Below, one piece after another: positions 22,270 to 31,067 of a stretch of 64,000 bases of DNA; the first letter of the stretch is position 1, and every line of letters starts with the position of its first letter. Position numbers and translations under genes: made by a program. Origin of the DNA: Acidovorax sp. MR-S7 (GTDB lineage Bacteria > Pseudomonadota > Gammaproteobacteria > Burkholderiales > Burkholderiaceae_C). The notes under the pieces were generated by a model. The model was not told where the DNA came from. It worked only from the letters and a program-made list of their open reading frames with translations, and searched no databases. The stretch covers positions 38,779 to 102,778 of the forward strand of contig NZ_DF238937.1 in assembly GCF_000400995.2 (NCBI RefSeq), read 5' to 3'.

Positions 22270-23052
22270 ATGAGCTGGTGGCGCCCTTCGCACGTGGGCT
22301 ATGCGGTGCGCACCAAGCTGGCCGACATCGGCGCGGGCGCGGGCCTGTTCGCGCAGCTGGTGGGGCTGCTGGGCCCGGTCATGCAGCGCCCGGCGCTGGT
22401 GCGCGACCAGGTGCACTTCCTGGGCAACTATTCGCTGTCCATCATCGCCATGTCGGGCCTGTTCGTGGGCTTCGTGCTGGCGCTGCAGGGCTACAACGTG
22501 CTGCAGCTCTACGGCTCGGCCAACTCGCTGGGGCTGGTGGTCACGCTGGGGCTGGTGCGCGAGCTGGGGCCGGTGGTCACGGCGCTGCTGTTCGCCGGGC
22601 GCGCGGGCACGTCGCTCACGGCCGAGATCGGCCTGATGCGCGCGGGCGAGCAGCTCTCGGCCATGGAGATGATGGCCGTCGATCCGGTGCGCCGCATCCT
22701 CGCGCCGCGCTTCTGGGGCGGCGTGATCGCCATGCCGCTGCTGGCGGCGGTGTTCAGCGCCGTGGGCGTGATCGGCGGCTGGCTGGTCGGCGTGGTGCTG
22801 ATCGGCGTGGACGGCGGCGCCTTCTGGGGGCAGATGCAGGGCGGCGTGGACGTGTGGAAGGACGTGGGCAACGGCTTCGTCAAGAGCGTCGTGTTCGGCG
22901 TGGCCGTCACCTTCATCGCGGTGCTCCAGGGCTTCGTGGCCAAGCCCACGCCCGAAGGCGTGTCGCGCGCCACCACCCGCACGGTGGTGATGGCCTCGCT
23001 CTCGGTGCTGGCGCTGGACTTCGTCCTCACGGCCTTCATGTTCAGTCTTTGA
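22270..23052 (+). CDS. mlaE: Mla phospholipid transport system permease
   Basis: A 260-residue inner-membrane permease of the MlaE family. An N-terminal amphipathic helix (VGYAVRTKLADIGAGAGLF) precedes about five hydrophobic helices. The conserved blocks are SLSIIAMSGLFVGFVLALQG, GLVRELGPVVTALLFAGRAG and SAMEMMAVDPVRRILAPRFW. GGAGG lies upstream of ATG 22270, and 58 nt separate it from mlaF. Its stop overlaps the mlaD start as TGATG, so the two are translationally coupled. Confidence 0.94.
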   Translation: MSWWRPSHVGYAVRTKLADIGAGAGLFAQLVGLLGPVMQRPALVRDQVHFLGNYSLSIIAMSGLFVGFVLALQGYNVLQLYGSANSLGLVVTLGLVRELGPVVTALLFAGRAGTSLTAEIGLMRAGEQLSAMEMMAVDPVRRILAPRFWGGVIAMPLLAAVFSAVGVIGGWLVGVVLIGVDGGAFWGQMQGGVDVWKDVGNGFVKSVVFGVAVTFIAVLQGFVAKPTPEGVSRATTRTVVMASLSVLALDFVLTAFMFSL

Positions 23053-23543
23053 TGAGTCAAACAACCATGCAGCATTCCAAGAACGATCTCTGGGTGGGCC
23101 TCTTCGTGTTGCTGGGCGGCGCGGCGCTGGTCTTCCTGGCCCTGCAGTCGGCCAACCTGCTCAATCTGAACTGGCGCACCGGCTACGCGGTCACCGCGCG
23201 CTTCGACAACATCGGCGGCCTCAAGCCCAAGGCGGCGGTGCGCAGCGCCGGCGTGGTGGTGGGCCGCGTGCAATCCATCACGTTCGATGACACCACTTAC
23301 CAGGCGCGCGTGACGCTGGACCTGGACAAGCGCTACGCTTTCCCCAAGGACAGCTCGCTCAAGATCCTCACCAGCGGGCTGCTGGGCGACCAGTACATCG
23401 GCATCGAGGCCGGCGCGGACGAGCACAACCTCGCCGAAGGCGACATGGTGACGGCCACGCAGTCGGCCGTGGTGCTGGAGAATCTGATCGGCCAGTTCCT
23501 CTACGGCAAGGCCGAGGAAAGCGGCGCGGGCAACAAGAAATGA
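23052..23543 (+). CDS. mlaD: Mla system substrate-binding MCE-domain protein
   Basis: A 163-residue periplasmic protein anchored by one N-terminal helix (DLWVGLFVLLGGAALVFLAL), followed by a single MCE domain (YAVTARFDNIGGLKPKAAVR; SLKILTSGLLGDQYIGIEAG). MlaD forms a hexameric lipid-binding ring on MlaE. A short C-terminal helix (VVLENLIGQFLY) follows, as in the family. The start codon shares a base with the mlaE stop, and the stop overlaps the mlaA start by four bases. Length is normal for betaproteobacteria. Confidence 0.94.
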   Translation: MSQTTMQHSKNDLWVGLFVLLGGAALVFLALQSANLLNLNWRTGYAVTARFDNIGGLKPKAAVRSAGVVVGRVQSITFDDTTYQARVTLDLDKRYAFPKDSSLKILTSGLLGDQYIGIEAGADEHNLAEGDMVTATQSAVVLENLIGQFLYGKAEESGAGNKK

Positions 23544-24274
23544 AGAAAAACACCACGACGACACACGGCAGGCTGGCGGCGGCGCTCGGCGCAGCGCTGC
23601 TCCTGGCCGGCTGCGCCAGCGGCCCCCAGGCCAACCCGGCCGACCCCTTCGAGCCCTACAACCGCGGCATGACCACGTTCAACGAGAACGTGGACAAGGC
23701 CGTGCTCAAGCCCGTGGCCACGGCCTACCGCGACATCACGCCGCAGCCCGTGCGCACCGGCGTGAGCAACTTCTTCGGCAACCTGGGCGACGCCTGGTCG
23801 TTCGTCAACAGCGTGCTGCAGCTGCGCGGCCGCGAGGCCTTCGACAGCCTGGTGCGCTTCGGCACCAACACGGTCCTGGGCCTGGGCGGCGTGCTGGACA
23901 TCGCCAGCGAGGCCGGCATCGCGCGCCACAAGCAGGACTTCGGCCTGACGCTGGGCCGCTGGGGCGTGCCCACGGGGCCGTACCTGGTGCTGCCGCTGTT
24001 GGGCCCCTCCACGGTGCGCGACACGGCGGCCCTGCCGGTGGACCTGTATGCCGACCCGCTGCTTGCGGTCGATCCGGTGTCCGCCCGCAATTCGCTGTAC
24101 GCGCTGCGCTTCGTCAACCGGCGCGCGGAGCTGCTGCGCGCCACCTCGGTGCTCGACGCGGCCGCGCTCGACTCCTACAGCTTCACGCGCGATGTGTACC
24201 TGCGCCTGCGCGCCGCTCCCGGCCAAACTGCCGATGACGGGGACGACGACGGCCGGCTGCCCGAGGACTATTGA
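23540..24274 (+). CDS. mlaA: Outer-membrane lipoprotein MlaA (VacJ family)
   Basis: A 244-residue lipoprotein with signal ending LAGC (Cys25). The VacJ blocks are DPFEPYNRGMTTFNENVDKA, VRTGVSNFFGNLGDAWSFVN and VPTGPYLVLPLLGPSTVRDT. In E. coli this protein sits apart from mlaFEDCB and forms a channel in the outer membrane that removes misplaced phospholipids. Here it is inside the operon, between mlaD (ATGA overlap) and mlaC, so the outer-membrane and inner-membrane parts are coexpressed. The acidic C terminus (DDGDDDGRLPEDY) looks disordered. Confidence 0.93.
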   Translation: MKKNTTTTHGRLAAALGAALLLAGCASGPQANPADPFEPYNRGMTTFNENVDKAVLKPVATAYRDITPQPVRTGVSNFFGNLGDAWSFVNSVLQLRGREAFDSLVRFGTNTVLGLGGVLDIASEAGIARHKQDFGLTLGRWGVPTGPYLVLPLLGPSTVRDTAALPVDLYADPLLAVDPVSARNSLYALRFVNRRAELLRATSVLDAAALDSYSFTRDVYLRLRAAPGQTADDGDDDGRLPEDY

Positions 24275-24411
24275 CGCTTCTCCCGCGCAGGTTGCAGTTG
24301 CTTGCATCCGCGTACCGTGGCGACGCACGGCGCGTGCGCCGCGCCCGTGACAATTCGCACTCCCGCGGTGCGGCCCCTCCGGTGCCGCACTGATCGAGAA
24401 AGGACCAGAAC

Positions 24412-25065
24412 ATGATGAACCGCCGCACGCTGAACCGCACCGCCGCCGCCCTCGCGGTCGTGGCCTGGATAGGGCTGCCAGGTGCCGTGCTGGCCGCCGA
24501 CGAGGCGCCGGACGCGCTGATCAAGCGCCTGTCGACCGACGTGCTGGAGACGGTGCGTGCCGACAAGTCCATCAAGTCCGGCGACGTGGACAAGATCATG
24601 GCGCTGGTGGACAAGACCATCCTGCCGCACGTGAACTTCCGCCGCATGACCGCCGCCGCCGTCGGCCCGGCCTGGCGCAAGGCCACGCCCGAGCAGCAAA
24701 AGCGCCTGCAGGACGAGTTCAAGTCCCTGCTGGTGCGCACCTATTCCGGCGCGCTGAGCCAGGTGACGGACCAGACCATCGTCGTCAAGCCGCTGCGCGC
24801 CGCGCCGGACGACAAGGACGTGCTGGTGCGTACCGAGATCCGCGGCCGCGGCGACCCGGTGCAGCTCGACTACCGCCTGGAGAAGACCCCCGGCGACGGC
24901 GCGGGCTGGAAGGTCTACAACCTGAACGTGCTGGGCGTGTGGCTGGTGGAAACCTACCGCAACCAGTTTGCGCAGGAAATCAACGCCGCCGCCGACGGCC
25001 AGGGCATCGACCGCCTGATCGAGTCGCTGTCGGCGCGCAACAAGGCCAATGCCGGCGGCAAGTAA
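24412..25065 (+). CDS. mlaC: Mla system periplasmic phospholipid-binding protein
   Basis: A 217-residue periplasmic shuttle that carries phospholipids between MlaA and MlaD. The signal peptide (TAAALAVVAWIGLPGAVLAA) is followed by a mature Tol-Tol-Ttg2 domain with ILPHVNFRRMTAAAVGPAWR and WKVYNLNVLGVWLVETYRNQ, both family markers. AAAGGA precedes ATG 24412. A 137-nt gap separates it from mlaA, in which I see no clear promoter or terminator. The next gene starts at the base after its stop. Confidence 0.93.
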   Translation: MMNRRTLNRTAAALAVVAWIGLPGAVLAADEAPDALIKRLSTDVLETVRADKSIKSGDVDKIMALVDKTILPHVNFRRMTAAAVGPAWRKATPEQQKRLQDEFKSLLVRTYSGALSQVTDQTIVVKPLRAAPDDKDVLVRTEIRGRGDPVQLDYRLEKTPGDGAGWKVYNLNVLGVWLVETYRNQFAQEINAAADGQGIDRLIESLSARNKANAGGK

Positions 25066-25335
25066 ATGCTGGTGCTGCCGCCCGAACTCACCCACCGGCA
25101 GGCCGCGGCCTGCCTGCGCCTGCTGCTGCAGGGCCTGAAGACCGAGCGTGAATCGCAGGTGGTGGTGGACGCCGGCGCGCTGACGGCCTTCGACTCGTCG
25201 GCCCTGGCGGTGCTGCTCGAATGCCGCCGCGCGGCGGTGCTGGAAGGCAAGGGCCTCGTCGTCAAGGCGCTGCCTCCGGCGCTGGCCAGTCTGGCGGGCC
25301 TCTACGGGGTACAGGAGCTGCTGCCAGCAGCGTGA
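25066..25335 (+). CDS. mlaB: Mla system STAS-domain protein
   Basis: An 89-residue cytoplasmic STAS domain protein, the MlaB subunit that binds MlaF and supports complex assembly and ATPase activity. The STAS core VVVDAGALTAFDSSALAVLL contains the DSSAL motif typical of MlaB. ATG directly follows the mlaC stop (TAAATG), so there is strong coupling. It is small but shows normal domain length. Confidence 0.88.
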   Translation: MLVLPPELTHRQAAACLRLLLQGLKTERESQVVVDAGALTAFDSSALAVLLECRRAAVLEGKGLVVKALPPALASLAGLYGVQELLPAA

Positions 25336-25365
25336 AGGGGTACGGCTTAGAATCGCCGGTTCCCT

Positions 25366-26280
25366 ATGTCCGCCGTTTCCTTCCAGTCCGTTTCCAAGAC
25401 CTTTTCCACGCCCAAGGGACCTTTCCAGGCGCTGCACGACGTCAGCCTGGACATCGAGGAGGGCGAATTCTTCGGCCTGCTGGGACCCAACGGCGCGGGC
25501 AAGACCACCCTGATCAGCATCCTCGCGGGCCTGGCGCGCGCCACGCAGGGCCGCGTGCGCGTGCTGGGGCACGACGTGCAGGGCGACTTCGCCGCCGCGC
25601 GTCAGCGCCTGGGCGTGGTGCCGCAGGAGCTGGTTTTCGACCCCTTCTTCAACGTGCGCGAGACGCTGCGCATCCAGTCCGGCTACTTCGGCGTGAAGAA
25701 CAACGACGCCTGGATCGACGAGCTGCTGGAGAGCCTGGGCCTGGCCGACAAGGCCACCGCCAACATGCGCCAGCTCTCGGGCGGCATGAAGCGCCGCGTG
25801 CTGGTGGCCCAGGCGCTGGTGCACAAGCCCCCCATCATCGTGCTCGACGAGCCCACGGCCGGCGTGGACGTGGAGCTGCGCCAGACGCTGTGGCAGTTCA
25901 TCGCCCGGCTCAACAAGCAGGGCCACACCGTGCTGCTCACCACGCACTACCTGGAGGAGGCCGAGGCGCTGTGCACGCGCCTGGCCATGCTCAAGCGCGG
26001 CCAGGTGGTGGCGCTGGCGCGCACCTCCGAGCTGCTGCAGGCCGCCTCCGCCAACGTGCTGCGCTTCAAGACCGACGACGCGCTGCCCGCCGCGCTTGCG
26101 CCTCTGGCGCGCGTGACGGGCCGCGTGGCCCAGCTGCCCGCGCAGAACGCGCAGGAGATCGAGCGCCACTTGGCCCAGCTGCGCGCGGCCGGCGTGCGCG
26201 TGGAGGACGTGGAGATCCGCAAGGCCGACCTGGAGGACGTGTTCCTCAACGTGATGGCTGCCGAAGGAGCGCAGCGATGA
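25366..26280 (+). CDS. ABC exporter ATP-binding protein (YadG-like)
   Basis: A 304-residue ATPase. Walker A GPNGAGKTT is at residues 40-48, with VVPQELVFDPFFNVRET as Q loop, signature LSGGMKRRVLVAQAL, Walker B IIVLDEPTAGVD and switch LLTTHYLEEAEAL. The C-terminal regulatory part of about 90 residues fits the ABC-2 subfamily. It overlaps the permease gene by ATGA. This ABC-2 type exporter commonly accompanies mla genes and murA in betaproteobacteria; its substrate is unknown. A TAGAAT hexamer lies 12 nt before the start, a possible -10 for a near-leaderless mRNA. Confidence 0.88.
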   Translation: MSAVSFQSVSKTFSTPKGPFQALHDVSLDIEEGEFFGLLGPNGAGKTTLISILAGLARATQGRVRVLGHDVQGDFAAARQRLGVVPQELVFDPFFNVRETLRIQSGYFGVKNNDAWIDELLESLGLADKATANMRQLSGGMKRRVLVAQALVHKPPIIVLDEPTAGVDVELRQTLWQFIARLNKQGHTVLLTTHYLEEAEALCTRLAMLKRGQVVALARTSELLQAASANVLRFKTDDALPAALAPLARVTGRVAQLPAQNAQEIERHLAQLRAAGVRVEDVEIRKADLEDVFLNVMAAEGAQR

Positions 26281-27032
26281 CCGGCTGGCAGACCCTGTTC
26301 TACAAGGAAGTGCTGCGCTTCTGGAAGGTGGCCTTCCAGACCGTGGCCGCGCCCGTGCTCACGGCGGTGCTGTACCTGCTGATCTTCGGCCACGTGCTCG
26401 AAGACCACGTGAAGGTCTACGACCGCCTGAGCTACACCGCCTTCCTGGTGCCGGGCCTGGTGATGATGAGCATTCTGCAGAACGCCTTCGCCAACAGCTC
26501 GTCCAGCCTGATCCAGAGCAAGATCATGGGCAACCTGGTGTTCGTGCTGCTCACGCCGCTGTCGCACCGCGCCTGGTTCGCGGCCTACGTCGGCTCGTCC
26601 GTACTGCGCGGGCTGGCGGTGGGGCTGGGCGTGTTCCTGGTCACGCTGGCCTTCGCGGCTCCTGAGTTCGCCGCGCCGCTGTGGATCCTGGCGTTCGCGC
26701 TGCTGGGCGCGGCGCTGCTGGCCACGCTGGGGCTGATCGCGGGCCTGTGGGCCGACAAGTTCGACCAGATGGCCGCGTTCCAGAACTTCATCATCGTGCC
26801 CATGACCTTCCTGTCGGGTGTGTTCTATTCGATCCAGTCGCTGCCCCCGTTCTGGCAGGGCGTGAGCCACCTGAACCCGTTCTTCTACATGATCGACGGC
26901 TTCCGCTACGGCTTCTTCGGGGTGAGCGACGCATCGCCCTGGCTGTCCCTGGCCATCGTCGGCGGCGCCTGGCTGGCGGTGAGCGCGCTCGCGCTGCACC
27001 TGCTGCGCACGGGCTACAAAATCAGGAACTGA
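26277..27032 (+). CDS. ABC-2 type exporter permease (YadH-like)
   Basis: A 251-residue permease with six predicted helices. The segments WKVAFQTVAAPVLTAVLYLL, VPGLVMMSILQNAFANSSSS and LNPFFYMIDGFRYGFFGVSD are characteristic of the YadH group of ABC-2 transporters. The start overlaps the ATPase stop (ATGA), so the two are translated together. The substrate is unknown; location between the lipid-transport operon and murA suggests an envelope-related cargo, but that is inference. Confidence 0.88.
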   Translation: MTGWQTLFYKEVLRFWKVAFQTVAAPVLTAVLYLLIFGHVLEDHVKVYDRLSYTAFLVPGLVMMSILQNAFANSSSSLIQSKIMGNLVFVLLTPLSHRAWFAAYVGSSVLRGLAVGLGVFLVTLAFAAPEFAAPLWILAFALLGAALLATLGLIAGLWADKFDQMAAFQNFIIVPMTFLSGVFYSIQSLPPFWQGVSHLNPFFYMIDGFRYGFFGVSDASPWLSLAIVGGAWLAVSALALHLLRTGYKIRN

Positions 27033-27036
27033 CCCC

Positions 27037-27282
27037 ATGACCGCAGACCAACTCAAGCACATCATCAGCGCGGGCCTGGCCTGCGAGCACCTCCACCTGG
27101 AAGGCGACGGCCGCCACTGGTACGCCACCATCGTCTCGCCCGAGTTCGAGGGCAAGCGCCAGATCCAGCGCCACCAGCGCGTCTACGCCACGCTGGGCGC
27201 GCGCATGCAGACCGACGAGGTGCACGCGCTGTCGATGAAGACCTTCACCCCCGCGGAATGGGCGCAGGCCCAGGGCGAGTGA
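27037..27282 (+). CDS. ibaG: BolA-family protein IbaG
   Basis: An 81-residue BolA-like protein. BolA proteins bind monothiol glutaredoxins and Fe-S clusters and act in iron-sulfur trafficking; IbaG is the shorter type that neighbours murA. The fold signature is HLHLEGDGRHWYATIVSPEF, then HQRVYATLGARMQTDEVHAL. The invariant histidine is in DEVHALSMKT. It starts 4 nt after the permease stop. The conserved order ibaG-murA supports the assignment. Confidence 0.85.
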   Translation: MTADQLKHIISAGLACEHLHLEGDGRHWYATIVSPEFEGKRQIQRHQRVYATLGARMQTDEVHALSMKTFTPAEWAQAQGE

Positions 27283-27294
27283 AACTCCTGTTTC

Positions 27295-27340
27295 CATAGC
27301 TGCTCGCGCTTGCTGGATAAGCGCTGCAGGCCGATTTGGC
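27295..27340 (+). repeat. Intergenic repeat copy (forward) forming the murA leader
   Basis: CATAGCTGCTCGCGCTTG, CTGGAT spacer, AAGCGCTGCAGGCCGATTTG. The CAGG-CCGAT-TTG portion ends in a TTG codon at 27336 that is in frame with murA (TTG-GCT-CAT-AAA-AAC-CCA-ATG). It fills most of the 71-nt ibaG-murA gap. Confidence 0.8.
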
Positions 27341-27353
27341 TCATAAAAACCCA

Positions 27354-28660
<1,307 letters not shown>

Positions 28661-28664
<4 letters not shown>

Positions 28665-29311
28665 CGCAGCAGATCACGCTGGCCCTCTCCAAGGGCCGCA
28701 TCTTCGACGAGACCCTGCCCCTGCTGGCCGCCGCCGGCATCGAGGTGCTGGAAGACCCCGAGAAGTCGCGCAAGCTCATCCTGCCCACCAGCCGCCCCGA
28801 GGTGCGGGTGGTGCTAGTGCGCGCCACCGACGTGCCCACCTACGTGCAGTACGGCGGCGCCGACATCGGCGTGGCGGGCAAGGACTCGCTCATCGAGCAC
28901 GGCGGCCAGGGCCTGTTCCGCCCGCTCGACCTGGGGATCGCCAAGTGCCGCGTGAGCGTGGCCGTGCGCGCCGACTTCGACTACGCGCAGGCCGTGCGCC
29001 AGGGCGCGCGCCTGAAGGTGGCCACCAAGTACACCAGCATCGCGCGCGACTTCTTCGCCACCAAGGGCGTGCATGTGGACATGATCAAGCTCTACGGCAG
29101 CATGGAGCTGGCGCCGCTCACGGGCCTGGCCGATGCCATCGTCGACCTGGTCTCCACCGGCAACACGCTCAAGGCCAACCACCTCGTCGAGGTGGAGCAG
29201 ATCATGGACATCAGCTCCCACCTCGTCGTCAACCAGGCCGCGCTGAAACTCAAGCAGGCGCCGCTCAAGCGCATCATCGATGCGTTCGCGTCCGCCGTTC
29301 CGCAGGATTGA
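28661..29311 (+). CDS. hisG: ATP phosphoribosyltransferase, short form
   Basis: A 216-residue enzyme that catalyses the first step of histidine synthesis, joining PRPP and ATP. It is the short form without the C-terminal regulatory ACT-like domain, so it should need HisZ as a partner; no hisZ is in this window. Motifs are [34 protein letters not shown] and the PRPP loop [19 protein letters not shown] 28661 overlaps the murA stop, so cell-wall and histidine genes share a transcript. Confidence 0.94.
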
Positions 29312-29317
29312 TCCACT

Positions 29318-30640
29318 ATGAAATTCGTAGCTGCTCCCGCTCGCCTGTCCACCGTTTCCAGCACTTTCGAGGCTGATTTCGCGGCGCGGCTGCACTGGTC
29401 GGCCGAGCAGGACGCAGCCATCGAGCAGCGCGTGGCCGACATCCTGGCCGACGTGCAGGCGCGCGGCGACGCGGCGGTGCTCGAATACACGCAGCGTTTC
29501 GACGGCCTGCACGCGCACGGCGTGGCCGAACTGGAGCTGGCGGCCGGCGAACTGCAGGCCGCCTTCGACGGCCTGCCCGCCGCGCAGCGCGAGGCCCTCA
29601 TGGCCGCCGCCGCGCGCGTGCGCCGCTACCACGAGGCGCAGAAGAAGGCCAACGGCGAGAGCTGGAGCTACCGCGACGAGGACGGCACCCTGCTCGGCCA
29701 GAAGGTCACGCCGCTCGACCGCGTGGGCATCTACGTGCCCGGCGGCAAGGCCGCTTACCCGAGCAGCGTGCTCATGAACGCCATCCCCGCGCACGTGGCG
29801 GGCGTGGGCGAGATCGTCATGGTCGTGCCCACGCCGCAGGGCGCCAAGAACCCGCTGGTGCTTGCCGCCGCGCACGTGGCCGGCGTCACGCGCGCCTTCA
29901 CCATCGGCGGCGCGCAGGCCGTGGCGGCGCTGGCCTACGGCACCGCCACCGTGCCCAAGGTGGACAAGATCACCGGCCCCGGCAACGCCTACGTCGCCAG
30001 TGCCAAGAAGCGCGTGTTCGGTACCGTGGGCATCGACATGATCGCGGGCCCGAGCGAGATCCTCGTGCTGGCCGACGGCACCACGCCGCCCGACTGGGTG
30101 GCGATGGACCTGTTCAGCCAGGCCGAGCACGACGAGCTGGCGCAGTCCATCCTGCTGTGCCCCGACGCCGCCTACATCGAAGCGGTGCAGGCCGCCATCG
30201 ACCGGCTGCTGCCCGGGATGCCGCGCGCCGAGATCATCGCCAAGAGCCTCACCGGCCGCGGCGCGCTGATCCTCACGCGGGACATGGAAGAGGCCTGCGC
30301 CATCAGCAACCGCATCGCGCCCGAGCACCTGGAGGTCTCCAGCAGCGACCCGCACCGCTGGGAGCCGCTGCTGCGGCACGCCGGCGCGATCTTCCTGGGC
30401 GCCTACACCAGCGAGAGCCTGGGCGACTACTGCGCCGGCCCGAACCACGTGCTGCCCACGAGCGGCACGGCGCGCTTCTCGTCGCCGCTGGGTGTCTACG
30501 ACTTCCAGAAGCGCAGCAGCCTCATCGAGGTGAGCGGGCAGGGCGCACAGACGCTGGGCCGCATCGCCAGCGTGCTGGCCCACGGCGAGGGCCTGCAGGC
30601 CCACGCGCGCGCGGCCGAGATGCGCCTCACGCAGGACTGA
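29318..30640 (+). CDS. hisD: Histidinol dehydrogenase
   Basis: A 440-residue zinc- and NAD-dependent enzyme catalysing the last two oxidations to histidine. Motifs are [54 protein letters not shown], and the catalytic/zinc segment [13 protein letters not shown], with [20 protein letters not shown] near the C terminus. Only 6 nt separate it from hisG. The first 20 codons ([20 protein letters not shown]) are encoded by DNA resembling the window's intergenic repeat. Its 3' end overlaps the opposing DUF2917 gene by 14 nt. Confidence 0.95.
   Translation: MKFVAAPARLSTVSSTFEADFAARLHWSAEQDAAIEQRVADILADVQARGDAAVLEYTQRFDGLHAHGVAELELAAGELQAAFDGLPAAQREALMAAAARVRRYHEAQKKANGESWSYRDEDGTLLGQKVTPLDRVGIYVPGGKAAYPSSVLMNAIPAHVAGVGEIVMVVPTPQGAKNPLVLAAAHVAGVTRAFTIGGAQAVAALAYGTATVPKVDKITGPGNAYVASAKKRVFGTVGIDMIAGPSEILVLADGTTPPDWVAMDLFSQAEHDELAQSILLCPDAAYIEAVQAAIDRLLPGMPRAEIIAKSLTGRGALILTRDMEEACAISNRIAPEHLEVSSSDPHRWEPLLRHAGAIFLGAYTSESLGDYCAGPNHVLPTSGTARFSSPLGVYDFQKRSSLIEVSGQGAQTLGRIASVLAHGEGLQAHARAAEMRLTQD
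29327..29382 (+). repeat. Possible repeat-derived segment inside the 5' end of hisD
   Basis: TAGCTGCTCCCGCTCGCCTG (29328-29347) differs at two positions from the repeat copy at 11228-11247. After an insertion, AGCACTTTCGAGGCTGATTT (29360-29379) resembles the right half AGCGCTGGAGGCCGATTT. This could be ancient incorporation of a repeat into the coding region, or chance. Confidence 0.35.
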
Positions 30641-30923
30641 GCGCCCAGCGCAGGCACGCGGCGGCGCGCCCGTCGGCGCTCACGCGCAGCCGCGCCGGCC
30701 CGGCGAATTGCAGGCGCTGGCCGGCCTCCAGGAAATGGTCTTCGGGACGGCCCTCGCAGGTCAGCCACACGCGCCCGCGCTCTGCTTCGAGCACGGCGGT
30801 TTCGCCCTTGCGCACGTGCAGGGTCTGCACGGGCTGCAGCGGCGCCAGGGGCTGGCGCTGCCAGGGCAGAGGGACGGGTGCAAGCAAAGCGGGGGAGGAA
30901 GCGGCGTAGTCCATGACAGCCAT
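30627..30923 (-). CDS. DUF2917 family protein
   Basis: A 98-residue protein of unknown function with a small cupin-like beta fold. The core is [20 protein letters not shown], then [20 protein letters not shown], typical of DUF2917. ATG 30923 is chosen; an open frame runs far upstream only because it is antisense to the regulator gene. It is divergent from a MocR-type regulator, with three CAGTACAG half sites between the starts, so it is a probable target of that regulator. Its end overlaps hisD convergently by 14 nt. Confidence 0.72.
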   Translation of the reverse strand: MAVMDYAASSPALLAPVPLPWQRQPLAPLQPVQTLHVRKGETAVLEAERGRVWLTCEGRPEDHFLEAGQRLQFAGPARLRVSADGRAAACLRWALSPA

Positions 30924-30974
30924 GGTGCGCAGGCGCCCGTGCCGCCGCCAGCCACAGCCGCAGGCGATCCGGTG

Positions 30975-31058
30975 CAGTACAGCGCGCCGCCGCGGCGCGT
31001 CTGTACTGGTCGGCGTGGCCGGTGTCTGTGCTGCCCGGCAGGCTGCCGGCCAGTACAG
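30975..31058. promoter_or_regulatory. Candidate MocR operator: three CAGTACAG half sites
   Basis: CAGTACAG at 30975-30982, its inverse CTGTACTG at 31001-31008 and CAGTACAG again at 31051-31058. The first pair forms the arms of an extended palindrome that also includes GCGCCGC and GCGGCGC. The third copy ends 9 nt before the regulator's ATG. The spacing between the DUF2917 gene and the regulator gene suits autoregulation and divergent control. Confidence 0.65.
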
Positions 31059-31067
31059 AATGCCCGC

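Noticed and set aside
24275..24411. Promoter or terminator between mlaA and mlaC
   Set aside because: No convincing -10/-35 pair or hairpin with a T run could be identified in the 137 nt.
27336..27353. TTG 27336 as the definite murA start
   Set aside because: ATG 27354 gives the family-typical N terminus MDKLLIRGG; the TTG remains only a possible second start.
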